Assembly (NCBI RefSeq): GCF_902859935.1
Contig: NZ_CADIKI010000002.1
Span: 62,001 to 126,000 of the forward strand
DNA length: 64,000 nucleotides
Origin: Paraburkholderia fynbosensis
GTDB lineage: Bacteria; Pseudomonadota; Gammaproteobacteria; Burkholderiales; Burkholderiaceae
Reading direction: 5' to 3'
The notes beneath the pieces are model-generated. The model was not told the origin of the DNA and searched no databases. It was given only the letters and a program-made list of their open reading frames with translations. Positions 47,228 to 60,823 of the stretch are shown here, piece by piece. The position numbers and the translations under genes are program-made. Numbering within the stretch: position 1 is the stretch's first letter; each line of letters opens with the position of its first letter.

Positions 47228-47656
47228 TCAATGCTTGCGATGCGGGCAATTCTCCTTCGTGCAGGCGCCATACAGCGCCAACGCGTGTTCCTGCAGCTTG
47301 AAGCCGCGTTCCTTCGCAATAGATTGTTGACGGCTCTCGATTTCGGGATCGAAAAACTCTTCCACAAGCCCGCAGTCGAGACACACGAGATGGTCGTGAT
47401 GCGACCCTTCGTTGAGTTCGAACACTGCCTTGCCCGATTCGAAATTGCTGCGCGAGAGCAGGCCTGCCTGCTCGAATTGCGTCAGCACGCGATACACGGT
47501 TGCGAGACCGATATCGAGTTCCTCGTGCAGGAGGTTGCGGTACACGTCTTCGGCCGTCAGATGACGTACCGGGCTGTGCTGAAAAATCTCAAGGATTTTG
47601 AGGCGCGGAAGGGTCGCCTTGAGCCCGATATTCTTGAGATCGGTTGGATTGGTCAT
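47228..47656 (-). CDS. fur: Ferric uptake regulator
   Basis: 142 residues: HTH in the N-terminal half ([27 protein letters not shown]), dimerisation domain with the metal site [16 protein letters not shown] and the C-terminal Cys pair CTKENCPH. Represses iron-uptake genes with Fe2+. Divergent from bamE, the conserved order in beta-proteobacteria. Confidence 0.97.
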   Translation of the reverse strand: MTNPTDLKNIGLKATLPRLKILEIFQHSPVRHLTAEDVYRNLLHEELDIGLATVYRVLTQFEQAGLLSRSNFESGKAVFELNEGSHHDHLVCLDCGLVEEFFDPEIESRQQSIAKERGFKLQEHALALYGACTKENCPHRKH

Positions 47657-47814
47657 GACAAGGGATCCCTAGAGTACAATGCTGGGCTCTCATAGTAATG
47701 TGTTTTTGCCGTTCTGGTCATCTTCGATGGAATGAAACTCGCGCGGCTCGTCAGCGGGCCCGCACGGTGAGTGAAATGATTTCAAAATCTCAATTGATCT
47801 ACCGGGGGAGCCGC

Positions 47815-48663
47815 ATGCGGGGTACCTTGATCGCTGTTGCGACTGTCGCGGTTCTTGCCGGATGTTCCACGTACGACAGTCTTACGCAGCGAGTCGCCCA
47901 AAGCATCACGCCGTACCGGATCACAGTGGTGCAAGGCAATTTCGTCTCGAGTGAAATGGCGTCGCAAATGAAGGCCGGCATGACGCGCGCACAGGTGCGC
48001 CAGGTGCTCGGCACGCCGCTTTTGACCGACATGTTCCACGCCGACCGCTGGGACTACGTGTTCTATTTCAAGCGCGGCTCGACCGCTGTCGTGCAGCAGC
48101 GCGACTTCGTCGTGTTCTTCTCAGGTGACGTCGTCGCCAGCTGGACGGGTGGCGAAGACTTGCCGTCCAACCTCGAATTGCTGGCCGAGATCGACGGCGA
48201 CCGGCGCGGCAACAAAAGGGCGCTCGCGAGTGCGCCGAGCGCGGCCAGCGCCGCCGCGGCGAACGCCGCAAGCGCGCCGGCGGCCACGGCGCTCGCCCCG
48301 GCCACGGCGGACGCCGCGCGTTCGCCGTCGGTCGAGGGCGCTGCCGCAGCCGCTGAGCCGTCCACGGACGCCAACGCGGAGGCCGCGCAAGCCGCCAATC
48401 GTGCGACCAATGCGGTGCAATCGCCGTCAAACGCGCGCTCGTCGGTGCGTTCCACGGCGCCGACCCCGAATGCGGGCGGCGTGCCGTCGCAAGGACCGAC
48501 CTCTGGCGGGCAGCCGCAGTTCCAGTTCCACCGTCCGCCGCCGCCGGCTCCGACTACGCAGAGCAATCCGGTCGGACCGACGGGCCCGCAAAGCAGCAAC
48601 AGCGGCCCAGCGTACAACGCGCCAGTGACTTCGCCTTCGTCGACGTCGGGAACGGGCGACTAA
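47815..48663 (+). CDS. bamE: BamE (SmpA/OmlA) outer-membrane assembly lipoprotein with long C-terminal tail
   Basis: 282 residues from the ATG at 47815, preceded by a strong GGGGGAG; 47776 is an in-frame alternative. A lipoprotein signal ends in LAGC (Cys17). Residues ~30-125 are the BamE fold (VVQGNFVSSEMASQMKAGMTRAQVRQVLGTPLLTD split over this stretch), part of the Bam complex. From ~130 on the protein is a low-complexity Ala/Ser/Pro-rich tail of about 150 residues, absent from E. coli BamE (113 aa). Confidence 0.92.
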   Translation: MRGTLIAVATVAVLAGCSTYDSLTQRVAQSITPYRITVVQGNFVSSEMASQMKAGMTRAQVRQVLGTPLLTDMFHADRWDYVFYFKRGSTAVVQQRDFVVFFSGDVVASWTGGEDLPSNLELLAEIDGDRRGNKRALASAPSAASAAAANAASAPAATALAPATADAARSPSVEGAAAAAEPSTDANAEAAQAANRATNAVQSPSNARSSVRSTAPTPNAGGVPSQGPTSGGQPQFQFHRPPPPAPTTQSNPVGPTGPQSSNSGPAYNAPVTSPSSTSGTGD

Positions 48664-48819
48664 TCTCGCTGTCCCTGTTTTGAGGCGGGCACGGCGCCAT
48701 GCGCGCGGCGCCCGCCGGATTCTCCGCTTGTCCAATGAGTGCGGCGCCCGGGTGTGCTGTCCGCCGCCGCCGCTTTTGCCCGCATTTGCCGGGTTTTGTC
48801 TTTTCGAACCCTCGTAGCC

Positions 48820-49617
48820 ATGAAAATTGCCATTGCTGGCGCATCGGGCCGTATGGGCCGCATGCTCATCGAAACCGTCCTCAATGATCCCGCTGCCACG
48901 TTGTCCGGCGCGCTCGTGCGCGCGGGCTCCGCGCAACTGGGGCAGGATGCGGGCGCGTTTCTCGGCAAACAGACCGGCGTGCCGATGACCGACGACATCG
49001 AGCGCGTGTTCGCCGAATCCGATTACCTGATCGACTTCACGCGCCCGGCCGGCACGCTGGAGCATCTAGCGGCGGCGCAGCGCCACGACGTGAAAATGGT
49101 GATCGGCACGACCGGCTTCGACAACGAGCAGAAAGCGCAACTGCGCGCCGCGGCTGATAAGGTCGCCATCGTGTTCGCGTCGAATATGAGCGTGGGTGTG
49201 AACGTCACGCTCAAGCTGCTGGAATACGCGGCGAAGCATTTCGCGACGGGCTACGACATCGAGATCATCGAGGCGCATCATCGTCACAAGGTCGACGCGC
49301 CGTCCGGCACCGCGCTGACCATGGGCGAAGTGATTTCCAACGCGCTCGGCCGCAATCTCGACGAGTGCGCGGTGTACGGCCGCGAAGGCGTGACCGGCGA
49401 GCGCGATCCGTCCACGATCGGCTTCTCGGCGATTCGCGGCGGCGACATCGTCGGCGACCATACGGTGTTGTTCGCCGGCACCGGCGAGCGCATCGAAATT
49501 ACGCACAAATCGTCGAGCCGGCTGTCGTATGCGCAAGGCTCGCTTCGGGCAGTGCATTTCCTCGAAGGCCATAAGACCGGCTTTTTCGACATGCAGGACG
49601 TGCTCGGCCTGCGTTGA
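48820..49617 (+). CDS. dapB: 4-hydroxy-tetrahydrodipicolinate reductase
   Basis: 265 residues. Cofactor loop [12 protein letters not shown], the [17 protein letters not shown] substrate motif, [13 protein letters not shown] EITHKSSSR. Lysine and diaminopimelate synthesis. The frame is open upstream but the family N terminus MKIAIAGA is at 48820. Confidence 0.97.
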   Translation: MKIAIAGASGRMGRMLIETVLNDPAATLSGALVRAGSAQLGQDAGAFLGKQTGVPMTDDIERVFAESDYLIDFTRPAGTLEHLAAAQRHDVKMVIGTTGFDNEQKAQLRAAADKVAIVFASNMSVGVNVTLKLLEYAAKHFATGYDIEIIEAHHRHKVDAPSGTALTMGEVISNALGRNLDECAVYGREGVTGERDPSTIGFSAIRGGDIVGDHTVLFAGTGERIEITHKSSSRLSYAQGSLRAVHFLEGHKTGFFDMQDVLGLR

Positions 49618-49704
49618 GCTGCCTTGCACGGGTTTTGCACCCGGGCCACAAGGGCATCGCGGCCCGGCATACGCCCTGAATACACTTTCCCACGGTGAGG
49701 TCAG

Positions 49705-50415
49705 ATGGCAGGCAGCAGCGGCATCATCCATTACCTGCAAACCAGCGACGCGATCACGCACGGGGTCGCGTATGTGCTGCTGGCCATGTCGATGGCGAGC
49801 TGGTGCTTCCTGATCGTCAAGAGCTGGATGCTGACGCGCGCCAAACGTCAGGCCACGCGGGCGATTGCGCAGTTCTGGCAGGCGCCGACGCTGTCCGAGG
49901 GCGTCGCGGTGTTGCGGCGCGCGGACCGTGAGCGCGTCTTCCTGCCGCTCGCCGAAGCGGCGCTGCATGCGGCCGAGGTGGATATTCCGGGCGCGCTGCT
50001 CGCGCGTGTCGAGCGTGGCGAGCGGGTGCTGCGGGCGTTGCGCCAGGCGCTCAACGCGTCGCAGCGGCGGCTCGAATTCGGCCAGGTGCTGCTGGCGTCG
50101 GTGGGCGCCACGGCGCCGTTCGTCGGCCTGCTCGGGACCGTGTGGGGCATCTATCACGCGCTCGGCAGCATCGCCGCGGCCGGTCAGGCGCAGATCGAGA
50201 ACGTCGCCGGCCCGGTCGGCGAAGCACTGATCATGACGGCGTTCGGTCTGGTGGTCGCGATTCCGGCGGTGCTGGCGTACAACGTGCTCGGGCGCCTCGT
50301 GCGGCAGTTGTCCGAAGAACTCGACGGCTTCGCGCATGATCTGCACGCGTACGTGTGCGCGCCCGCGGAGCAGCCTCACGCGCCGGTGCGCACGCAGCAG
50401 GCTTCGACCCACTAG
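49705..50415 (+). CDS. exbB: MotA/TolQ/ExbB-family proton-channel protein
   Basis: 236 residues, three membrane helices (~20-40, 130-155, 175-195). The motif LASVGATAPFVGLLGTVWGIYHALGSI and the GPVGEALIMTAFGLVVAIPAV segment define the family. With the next gene it makes an ExbB-ExbD energy-coupling unit for TonB-type transport; no tonB is visible nearby. The symbol rests on the pairing with an ExbD-type partner. Confidence 0.88.
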   Translation: MAGSSGIIHYLQTSDAITHGVAYVLLAMSMASWCFLIVKSWMLTRAKRQATRAIAQFWQAPTLSEGVAVLRRADRERVFLPLAEAALHAAEVDIPGALLARVERGERVLRALRQALNASQRRLEFGQVLLASVGATAPFVGLLGTVWGIYHALGSIAAAGQAQIENVAGPVGEALIMTAFGLVVAIPAVLAYNVLGRLVRQLSEELDGFAHDLHAYVCAPAEQPHAPVRTQQASTH

Positions 50416-50504
50416 GCACGCGGTTCGCAAAGGTCCAGGCATAACGCCGAGGCGGAAGCCCAGCATCAGACTCAAGCGGAAAGCTCAGACGGAAGGAGGC
50501 GATC

Positions 50505-53721
<3,217 letters not shown>

Positions 53722-53741
53722 CGGTCCACGAAAACATGTTG

Positions 53742-53780
53742 GCAGACAGGACGCCGCCGCGCGCGGCGGCGTTTGTCTGC
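53742..53780 (+). terminator. GC-rich hairpin after leuS
   Basis: GCAGAC and ACGCCGCCG arms pair with CGGCGGCGT and GTCTGC. Very stable but without a T-run beyond two bases; partial terminator or mRNA-stabilising hairpin before lptE. Confidence 0.4.
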
Positions 53781-53812
53781 GCTGCGGAATCTACTGCGAA
53801 CCGGGAGCCAAT

Positions 53813-54364
53813 GTGACTCGCAGATCGTTTTTGACGCTGGCTTGCAGCGTGATGATGTTGTCGGCCTGCGGCTTCCAGTTGCGCGGCCAGCAGGACTACG
53901 CGTTCAAGCGCCTCTATGTTTCGGGCGGTTCCCCGGCCGCCGTCGCGCGGCTCACACGCATGGTGCAGGGCGGTAGCGACACGGTCATGGTCAACTCGCC
54001 GGCCAATGCCGACGCGCTGCTGCAGATCACTCAAGGCCGCAGCACGAGCACGCTGACGCTGAACTCGCTGGGCGTCGTCGCGGAGTATCAACTGAATCTG
54101 TCGATGGGCTACACGCTGACCGGCAAGGACGGCACCGTGCTGATTCCGCCGAGCGTGATCGCGCTGAATCGCGCGATGACCTATAGCGACCAGTTCTCGC
54201 AAGCGAAGGCCGCCGAGTCCGACATCCTCTTCGCCGATATGGAAAACGACGCGATCGACCAGTTGATCCGCCGTCTCGGGGTTGTGCGCTCGCTGCATCC
54301 GGCGCCGGGCGAAGGTGTGCCGGCCGTCGCGCCGCGTGCGCCGTTGCCGCCGCCGCCGCTGTGA
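53813..54364 (+). CDS. lptE: LPS-assembly lipoprotein LptE
   Basis: 183 residues from GTG at 53813 (CGGGAG upstream; an ATG two bases earlier is out of frame). Lipobox LSAC (Cys19) followed by GFQLRGQQDYAFKRLYVSG, the LptE pattern. Together with LptD it inserts LPS in the outer membrane. leuS-lptE-holA is a conserved order. Confidence 0.95.
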   Translation: MTRRSFLTLACSVMMLSACGFQLRGQQDYAFKRLYVSGGSPAAVARLTRMVQGGSDTVMVNSPANADALLQITQGRSTSTLTLNSLGVVAEYQLNLSMGYTLTGKDGTVLIPPSVIALNRAMTYSDQFSQAKAAESDILFADMENDAIDQLIRRLGVVRSLHPAPGEGVPAVAPRAPLPPPPL

Positions 54365-54430
54365 GCGTGATGCCGTATCCGCTGCTGTGTATGATTCACC
54401 GCACCTGTTCAACCTCGCCGACCAGTAGCC

Positions 54431-55549
54431 ATGCAACTGCGACTTGACGCGCTAGACGCGCATCTTGCGAAGGGACTCGCCGGACTGTACGTCGTGTACG
54501 GCGACGAGCATCTGCTCGCGCAGGAAGCGTGCGACCGGATTCGCGCGACGGCGCGCGCGGCCGGGTTCACCGACCGCTCGGTGTTCACGGTCGAGCGCGG
54601 TTTCGACTGGAGTTCGCTGCTCGGCGCGAGCCAGTCGATGTCGCTGTTCGGCGACCGCCAGCTTGTCGAGTTGCGCATTCCTTCGGGCAAGCCCGGCAAG
54701 GAAGGCGCGGATGCGCTGAAGGCGCTCGCCGCGGCCGTCAACGACGACGTGCTGACGATGGTCACGCTGCCGCGGCTCGACGCGGCCACGCAAAAGTCCG
54801 GGTGGTTCACGGCGCTCGCCGATGCGGGCGTCGCGTTGAAGATCGACCCGGTCGAGCGCGCGCAGTTGCCGAACTGGGTCGGGCAGCGGCTCGCGGCCCA
54901 AGGTCAGCGCGTCGCGGCCGGCGAAGAAGGGCGGCGCGCGCTCGCGTTCATCGCCGAGCGGGTGGAAGGCAATCTGCTCGCCGCCCATCAGGAAATCCAG
55001 AAGCTCGGGCTGTTGTATCCGGCCGGCACGCTCAGCTTCGAACAGATTCATGACGCCGTGCTCAACGTCGCGCGTTACGACGTGTTCAAGCTGAACGAAG
55101 CGATGCTGGCAGGCGACGTCGGCCGCCTCGCGCGCATGCTCGATGGCCTGCGCGGCGAGGGCGAGGCGTCGGTGCTGGTGTTGTGGGCGGTCGTCGAAGA
55201 AGTGCGCACGCTGCTGCGGATCAAGCGCGGTGTCGCCGCCGGCAAGCCGCTCGCGATGCTGGTGCGCGAGAACCGCGTGTGGGGTCCGCGCGAGCGGTTG
55301 ATCGGGCCGGCGCTGTCGCGCGTCACCGAAGGCGCGCTGGAGAAGGCGCTCGCTTTGGCGGCGCGGCTGGATCGGCAGGTGAAGGGTTTGTCCGGCAGCA
55401 CGCCGGGCAATCATCGCAACGATCCGCCGCCCGATCCGTGGGACGGTCTCTTCGAACTCGCCATGACGGTGGCCGCGCCGAAAACCGTGCCGGTGCCGCC
55501 GCCGCGACCTCGGGCTGGCGCCCTGACGCCGGCGCGAAGGCCGGCGTGA
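54431..55549 (+). CDS. holA: DNA polymerase III, delta subunit
   Basis: 372 residues. AAA+-like clamp-loader subunit without a functional P-loop: [22 protein letters not shown] at the start, [33 protein letters not shown]. It opens the beta clamp. The C-terminal ~30 residues are Pro/Arg-rich. Confidence 0.94.
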   Translation: MQLRLDALDAHLAKGLAGLYVVYGDEHLLAQEACDRIRATARAAGFTDRSVFTVERGFDWSSLLGASQSMSLFGDRQLVELRIPSGKPGKEGADALKALAAAVNDDVLTMVTLPRLDAATQKSGWFTALADAGVALKIDPVERAQLPNWVGQRLAAQGQRVAAGEEGRRALAFIAERVEGNLLAAHQEIQKLGLLYPAGTLSFEQIHDAVLNVARYDVFKLNEAMLAGDVGRLARMLDGLRGEGEASVLVLWAVVEEVRTLLRIKRGVAAGKPLAMLVRENRVWGPRERLIGPALSRVTEGALEKALALAARLDRQVKGLSGSTPGNHRNDPPPDPWDGLFELAMTVAAPKTVPVPPPRPRAGALTPARRPA

Positions 55550-55835
55550 ACCGAGGCGTGAAGGTCGCGTAGCGGCATTGGATCGCTTCGCGGAAGCTTG
55601 GGCAAATGCGGCGCCGTTAGCGTGTCGCGATGTGCTCCTCGTGTACCGCGTTTGCCGTCCTGTTCGCCACCGTGTCGGCCAGGGCATTTGCCCGTTCAGG
55701 CGCGCGCAGGTTCGACGCCGCTTACGCCGCCCACGCCGTTGTGCCGAGCAAAGCACCTGGACCGGACTTACAATCGTTTCTTCTTTCGCCAATCCTGCCA
55801 GTCCGCCGCACATCGACGTGCGCGGCACCACGAGA

Positions 55836-57113
55836 ATGACCATGGATATCGACCAGTACATGACCGACCTCGGCCGACGCGCGCGCCAGGCTTCGCGCGC
55901 GATGGCGCGAGCCTCGACGGCGGCGAAGAACGCCGCTCTCGCGTCCGTCGCGCAGGCTATCGAGCGCGATGCCGCGCTGCTCAAGGAGGCCAATGCGCGT
56001 GACCTCGCGCGCGCCCGCGACAAAGGACACGACGCCGCGTTCATCGACCGTCTCACGCTGTCGGACAAAGCGCTGAGCACGATGGTGGAAGGCTTGCGGC
56101 AGGTCGCGTCGCTGGCCGATCCGATCGGCGAGATCAGCAATCTGAAGTACCGGCCGAGCGGCATCCAGGTCGGCCAGATGCGTGTGCCGCTGGGAGTGAT
56201 TGGCATCATCTACGAATCGCGTCCGAACGTGACGATCGACGCCGCGGCGCTGTGCCTCAAATCCGGCAACGCGACGATTCTGCGCGGCGGCTCGGAAGCG
56301 CTCGAATGCAACACCGCGCTGGCCAGGCTGATCGGCGAAGGGCTGCAAGCCGCCGGTTTGCCGCAGGACGCCGTGCAGGTGGTCGCCACGTCGGATCGCG
56401 CGGCGGTCGGCAAGCTGATCACGATGACCGAGTATGTCGACGTGATCGTGCCGCGCGGCGGCAAGAGCCTGATCGAGCGATTGATCAAGGAAGCGCGCGT
56501 GCCGATGATCAAGCACCTCGATGGCATCTGCCACGTGTATGTCGACGATCGCGCGGATCTCACCAAGGCGCTGAACGTCTGCGACAACGCGAAGACGCAC
56601 CGCTACGGCACCTGCAATACGATGGAAACGCTGCTGGTCGCGCGCGGCATCGCCGCAGACGTGCTGCCGCCGCTCGGCAAGCTGTATCGCGGCAAGGACG
56701 TCGAACTGCGCGTGGACGCGGCGGCGCGCGCGGTGCTCGCGGACGCGGGTGTGGGCCCGCTCGTCGATGCCACCGAGGAAGACTGGCGCACCGAATACCT
56801 CGCGCCGGTGCTCGCGATCAAGGTGGTCGACGGTCTCGACGCGGCGATCGATCACATCAACACCTACAGCTCGCACCACACCGACGCGATCGTCACGGAA
56901 GACCACGATCGCGCGATGCGCTTCCTGCGCGAAGTGGATTCGGCGAGCGTGATGGTCAACGCGTCGACGCGCTTTGCCGACGGCTTCGAGTTCGGTCTGG
57001 GCGCGGAAATCGGCATTTCGAACGACAAGCTGCATGCGCGCGGCCCGGTCGGCCTGGAAGGCCTGACCTCGCTCAAATACGTCGTGCTGGGTCACGGCGA
57101 AGGCCGTCAGTAA
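55836..57113 (+). CDS. proA: Gamma-glutamyl phosphate reductase
   Basis: 425 residues (ATG 55836 or 55842). Aldehyde-dehydrogenase-like fold with catalytic Cys260 in [39 protein letters not shown]. Proline synthesis; proB is not adjacent. The upstream ~285 nt in the same frame contain no recognisable domain. Confidence 0.97.
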   Translation: MTMDIDQYMTDLGRRARQASRAMARASTAAKNAALASVAQAIERDAALLKEANARDLARARDKGHDAAFIDRLTLSDKALSTMVEGLRQVASLADPIGEISNLKYRPSGIQVGQMRVPLGVIGIIYESRPNVTIDAAALCLKSGNATILRGGSEALECNTALARLIGEGLQAAGLPQDAVQVVATSDRAAVGKLITMTEYVDVIVPRGGKSLIERLIKEARVPMIKHLDGICHVYVDDRADLTKALNVCDNAKTHRYGTCNTMETLLVARGIAADVLPPLGKLYRGKDVELRVDAAARAVLADAGVGPLVDATEEDWRTEYLAPVLAIKVVDGLDAAIDHINTYSSHHTDAIVTEDHDRAMRFLREVDSASVMVNASTRFADGFEFGLGAEIGISNDKLHARGPVGLEGLTSLKYVVLGHGEGRQ

Positions 57114-57190
57114 GGCGGCATCATTTCTGGGCGCGGTCATAGGCAAGTGTGCCTGGCAGCGCCAGCCACCACGTTGCACGAGGACCGCTG

Positions 57191-57607
57191 ATGCTTTGGG
57201 TAAAAACGTTTCACATCGTCCTGGTTGCCTCCTGGTTTGCCGGCCTGTTCTATTTGCCGCGCATCTTCGTCAATCTGGCGATGGAAACGGAACCCGCCGC
57301 TACCGCGCGCCTGCTGATCATGGGGCGCAAGCTGTTCCGCTTCATGACGCTCATCGCGGTGCCGGCGCTGGTGTGCGGGCTGTGGCTGTGGCTCGTGGTC
57401 GGCATCGGCAGCGGGCAGGGCTGGATTCACGCGAAGGTCGGTGTGGTCGCGCTGCTGGTCATCTATCACGCGTATTGCGGCGTGCTGCTGCGGACTTTCG
57501 AGCGCGGCGAGAATCGTCGCTCGGACAAGTGGTATCGGATGTTCAATGAGTTGCCGGTGTTGGGGATGCTCGCGGCGGTCGCGTTGGTCGTGATCAAGCC
57601 GTTCTGA
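57191..57607 (+). CDS. HemJ/CopD-like membrane protein
   Basis: 138 residues with four membrane segments. MLWVKTFHIVLVASWFAGLF at the start, YLPRIFV, WIHAKVGVV and the closing NELPVLGMLAAVALVVIKPF are the HemJ (protoporphyrinogen IX oxidase, UPF0093) pattern, including the conserved histidine near residue 8. It is often labelled only CopD family. GAGGA precedes the start. No heme genes are adjacent. Confidence 0.8.
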   Translation: MLWVKTFHIVLVASWFAGLFYLPRIFVNLAMETEPAATARLLIMGRKLFRFMTLIAVPALVCGLWLWLVVGIGSGQGWIHAKVGVVALLVIYHAYCGVLLRTFERGENRRSDKWYRMFNELPVLGMLAAVALVVIKPF

Positions 57608-57643
57608 ACCGGCGGTTTTCATACGCGGCAGTGAACAACAAAG

Positions 57644-57683
57644 AAGGGCGGTTTGCCGGCTGATCGGCAAACCGCCCTTGTCG
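57644..57683 (+). terminator. Intrinsic terminator between the HemJ-like gene and hexR
   Basis: 15-bp stem AAGGGCGGTTTGCCG and its complement, 6-nt loop, followed by a broken T-run. Serves both convergent genes. Confidence 0.75.
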
Positions 57684-57719
57684 TTTCTGGCGTGCTGCTT
57701 GCGAAGGCACCGCCGCGTT

Positions 57720-58565
57720 TTACCCGTGCGAATCCACTCTGCGCCGGTGAATCACCTCCTTGGTCTGCGCGAGCTTTTCCAGCAGTTCCGGTCCACGGCT
57801 GAGCGCCACGCCCACCGCCAGAATGTCGCCGATCGCCAGATGCGACACGCGCGAAGTCATCGGCGAAAAGATGTCCGTGTCCTCGTCGACGTTCGCGAAG
57901 AGGCCGACTGTCGCGAGGCGCGCCAGCGGCGAATTGCCGTGCGTAATCGCGATGACCTTCGCGCCAGCGTTGAGCGCAGCCTTCGCGGCGTCGATGATGT
58001 CGCGCGTGCGGCCGGTGTTCGAAATCGCGACCACGACGTCGCCTTCGGCCAATAGCGCCGCCGACATCAGAAACGTGTGCGGGTCCGAATACGCGACGCT
58101 CGGCATGCCGAGCCGGAAGAACTTGTGCTGCACGTCGAGCGCGGCGATGCCCGAGCCGCCCGCGCCGTAAAACTCGATGCGCCGCGCTTGCGCCAGCATT
58201 TCGATCGCCGCCGCCACGCTGTCCGACGACAGATTATTGCGCACCTGGATCAGCGCGCCGATGGTCCGGTCGAGCACCTTCGCGGCGACGCCCGGCGTCG
58301 GCTCGTCGGGGCGCACGTCGCGATAGACGGCGGGCACCTCGGCGGCAATGCCCTGCGCGAGCCGGATCTTGAACTCACGAAATCCCGAAAAACCGAGCGC
58401 ATGACAGAACCGCGCGATGGTCGGCTGGCTCACGCCCGCACGGGCGGCGACTTCGGTCATCGACAGGTCGAGCACCTCGCGCGGCGCTTCGATCACGTAA
58501 TCGGCCAGCTTGCGCTCGGAGGGGCGCAACTGCTCCCGCATCTCTTCCACTTGGGACAGCATCAT
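57720..58565 (-). CDS. hexR: RpiR-family regulator of the Entner-Doudoroff genes
   Basis: 281 residues: RpiR helix-turn-helix (~1-77, MTEVAARAGVSQPTIARFCHALGF) and a SIS sugar-isomerase domain (~125-255, FYGAGGSGIAALD, VVVAISNTGRT) that senses KDPG in HexR proteins. Divergent from edd-eda, the classical location. Two near-identical TGTAGTTTTT sites occur at its own promoter and the edd promoter. Confidence 0.92.
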   Translation of the reverse strand: MMLSQVEEMREQLRPSERKLADYVIEAPREVLDLSMTEVAARAGVSQPTIARFCHALGFSGFREFKIRLAQGIAAEVPAVYRDVRPDEPTPGVAAKVLDRTIGALIQVRNNLSSDSVAAAIEMLAQARRIEFYGAGGSGIAALDVQHKFFRLGMPSVAYSDPHTFLMSAALLAEGDVVVAISNTGRTRDIIDAAKAALNAGAKVIAITHGNSPLARLATVGLFANVDEDTDIFSPMTSRVSHLAIGDILAVGVALSRGPELLEKLAQTKEVIHRRRVDSHG

Positions 58566-58598
58566 TGGAAAACTCGCACTATGCTGAAGAATGCGTGG

Positions 58599-58627
58599 AC
58601 TATATCTGATTGCACGAGAAGGTACAA
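58599..58627 (-). promoter_or_regulatory. hexR promoter
   Basis: Minus strand: -35 TTGTAC (58622-58627), 17-nt spacer, -10 TATAGT (58599-58604). The -35 is contained in a HexR-like site. Confidence 0.55.
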
Positions 58628-58635
58628 AAACTACA
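58622..58635 (-). promoter_or_regulatory. Putative HexR operator at hexR
   Basis: Minus strand TGTAGTTTTTGTAC, differing by one base from the site at edd (58753-58766). Covers the -35 of hexR: autorepression. Confidence 0.65.
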
Positions 58636-58743
58636 TATCCGGCTCTAGGTGTATTCCCTAGGTTTTTGCCGCTCAGCGCTTACCGGCTTCCAGTAAGGCG
58701 CGGTGGGACATGACCCAATGCCGCGGCGCAACAGGAAACGGCG

Positions 58744-58772
58744 TTGCGATCGTGTAGTTTTTCTACTAAGAT
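58744..58772 (+). promoter_or_regulatory. edd promoter with HexR operator in the spacer
   Basis: -35 TTGCGA (58744-58749), 17-nt spacer, -10 TAAGAT (58767-58772). The spacer contains TGTAGTTTTTCTAC (58753-58766), matching the site at hexR, so a bound repressor would exclude RNA polymerase. Confidence 0.65.
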
Positions 58773-58856
58773 GGCGTCGTCGGTTGATCCGACGCCCCCG
58801 CGATACCTACCTGGCAAAGTGCGCGCGCGCCTGGCGCCAGCGACGAAGGAGCTCCG

Positions 58857-60797
58857 ATGGTTTCCCCGCATTCGCAATTGTTGAAAGTCACGCGGCGCGT
58901 GATCGAGCGCAGCAAGCCCACCCGTGACGCGTATCTGGCCCGCATCCATCATGCGCAAGGCAAGTTCCCGGCGCGCGGCGCGCTCTCGTGCGCCAACCTG
59001 GCTCACGGTTTCGCCGGCCTGGAGGGCAACGACAAGCTCGTCATCAAGCAGATCCGCGAACCGAACATCGGCATTGTGTCCTCGTACAACGAGATGCTGT
59101 CGGCCCACGCGCCGTACAAAAACTACCCGGACATCATCAAGCAGGCCGCGCGTGAAAACGGCGGCGTCGCGCAATTCGCGGGCGGCGTGCCGGCCATGTG
59201 CGACGGCATCACGCAGGGCAATGCGGGCATGGAACTGTCCCTGTTCTCGCGCGAAGTCATCGCGATGAGCACGGCGGTCGCGCTCACGCACAACATGTTC
59301 GACGCCGCGCTGTGTCTCGGCATCTGCGACAAGATCGTGCCGGGTCTGCTGATCGGCGCGCTGCAATTCGGCCATCTGCCGACCATCTTCGTGCCGGCCG
59401 GCCCGATGGCGAGCGGCCTGTCCAACGACGACAAAGCGAAGACGCGCCAGCAGTTCGCCACCGGCCAATGCGGCCGCGACGCGCTGCTCGAAGCGGAAGC
59501 GGCGGCCTACCACAGCCACGGCACCTGCACGTTCTACGGCACCGCGAACAGCAACCAGATGCTGATGGAAGTGATGGGCCTGCATCTGCCGGGTTCGGCC
59601 TTCGTGCATCCGCATACGCCGCTGCGCGACGCGCTGACCGCGCAGGCCGCGCGCCGCGTGCTCGATCTGACGGTGGAGCGCGGCAACTACATGCCGATCG
59701 GCCACGTGGTCGACGAGAAGGCGGTGGTCAACGGCATCGTCGCGTTGCTCGCGACGGGCGGCTCGACCAATCACACGCTGCATCTGGTCGCGATTGCGCG
59801 CGCGGCGGGCATCGTGATCGACTGGGACGACTTCGACACGCTGTCGCAAGTGGTGCCGCTGCTCGCGAAGATCTACCCGAACGGCAAGGCCGACGTGAAT
59901 CACTTCCACGCGGCCGGCGGCGTCGCGTTCCTCGTGCGCAATCTGCTGGAAGGCGGTTTGCTGCACGACGACGTGAACACGGTCGCGGGCAAGGGACTCG
60001 CGCATTACACCGAAGAGCCGAAGCTGCTCGACGGCAAGCTGCAATGGGTGCCGGCCGTCGAGGCGAGCGCCGATACGGCGGTGCTTCGCGGCATCGACGA
60101 GCCGTTCCAGCCGGACGGCGGCTTGCGTCTGATGCAGGGCAAGCTCGGCCGCGGCGTAATCAAGATTTCGGCGGTGGCGGCGGCGCATCGCAAGGTGAAG
60201 GCGCCGGCGATCGTGTTCGATTCGCAGGAGGCGGTGCAGGAGGCGTTCGACAAAGGCGAGCTGAAGCGCGATTTCATCGCCGTGGTGCGCTTCCAGGGCG
60301 CGCGCGCAAACGGTATGCCCGAGCTGCATCGTTTGACGCCGCTGCTCGGTGTGTTGCAGGATCAGGGTTTCCATGTCGCATTGGTGACGGACGGCCGCAT
60401 GTCCGGCGCGTCGGGCAAGGTGCCGGCGGTGATCCATCTGTCGCCGGAAGCATTGCTGCAAGGCCCCATCGGCAAGGTGCGCACGGGCGACATGCTGGTG
60501 ATCGACGCCGAAGCGGGCGTGCTCGACATCGAGATCGACGCGGCCGAATGGGCGGCGCGCCCGAACGCCGAGCCGCTGCATCAGGCGGAAAACGAAGTCG
60601 GCTTCGGCCGCGAGCTGTTTGGCGTCTTCCGCGCGGCGGCGGCGCCAGCGGAGCAGGGCGCGTCGGTGTTCGGCAAGATGGTGGGTGAAGACGCAATCTC
60701 GCAGGCTACCCCGCACGCAGATCGGCATGCAACGCATCACGGTGCCGCGGCCAAAGCGCATACCGACAAACACACAAGCACCACGCAAGCCAGCTAA
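58857..60797 (+). CDS. edd: 6-phosphogluconate dehydratase with His-rich C-terminal extension
   Basis: 646 residues. Fe-S dehydratase of the IlvD/Edd family: [13 protein letters not shown] (Cys115), [55 protein letters not shown]. It makes KDPG from 6-phosphogluconate. The family core ends near AEQGASVF (~residue 605); about 40 extra residues follow, rich in His, Thr and Ala. AAGGAG precedes the start. eda follows 26 nt later. Confidence 0.97.
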   Translation: MVSPHSQLLKVTRRVIERSKPTRDAYLARIHHAQGKFPARGALSCANLAHGFAGLEGNDKLVIKQIREPNIGIVSSYNEMLSAHAPYKNYPDIIKQAARENGGVAQFAGGVPAMCDGITQGNAGMELSLFSREVIAMSTAVALTHNMFDAALCLGICDKIVPGLLIGALQFGHLPTIFVPAGPMASGLSNDDKAKTRQQFATGQCGRDALLEAEAAAYHSHGTCTFYGTANSNQMLMEVMGLHLPGSAFVHPHTPLRDALTAQAARRVLDLTVERGNYMPIGHVVDEKAVVNGIVALLATGGSTNHTLHLVAIARAAGIVIDWDDFDTLSQVVPLLAKIYPNGKADVNHFHAAGGVAFLVRNLLEGGLLHDDVNTVAGKGLAHYTEEPKLLDGKLQWVPAVEASADTAVLRGIDEPFQPDGGLRLMQGKLGRGVIKISAVAAAHRKVKAPAIVFDSQEAVQEAFDKGELKRDFIAVVRFQGARANGMPELHRLTPLLGVLQDQGFHVALVTDGRMSGASGKVPAVIHLSPEALLQGPIGKVRTGDMLVIDAEAGVLDIEIDAAEWAARPNAEPLHQAENEVGFGRELFGVFRAAAAPAEQGASVFGKMVGEDAISQATPHADRHATHHGAAAKAHTDKHTSTTQAS

Positions 60798-60823
60798 GTG
60801 CTGCAGAAACAAGGAGTCTGACT

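Noticed and set aside
58680..60812. 710-codon minus-strand frame opposite edd
   Set aside because: Shadow of edd in a high-GC genome; composition dominated by Arg, His, Ala and no family match by eye.
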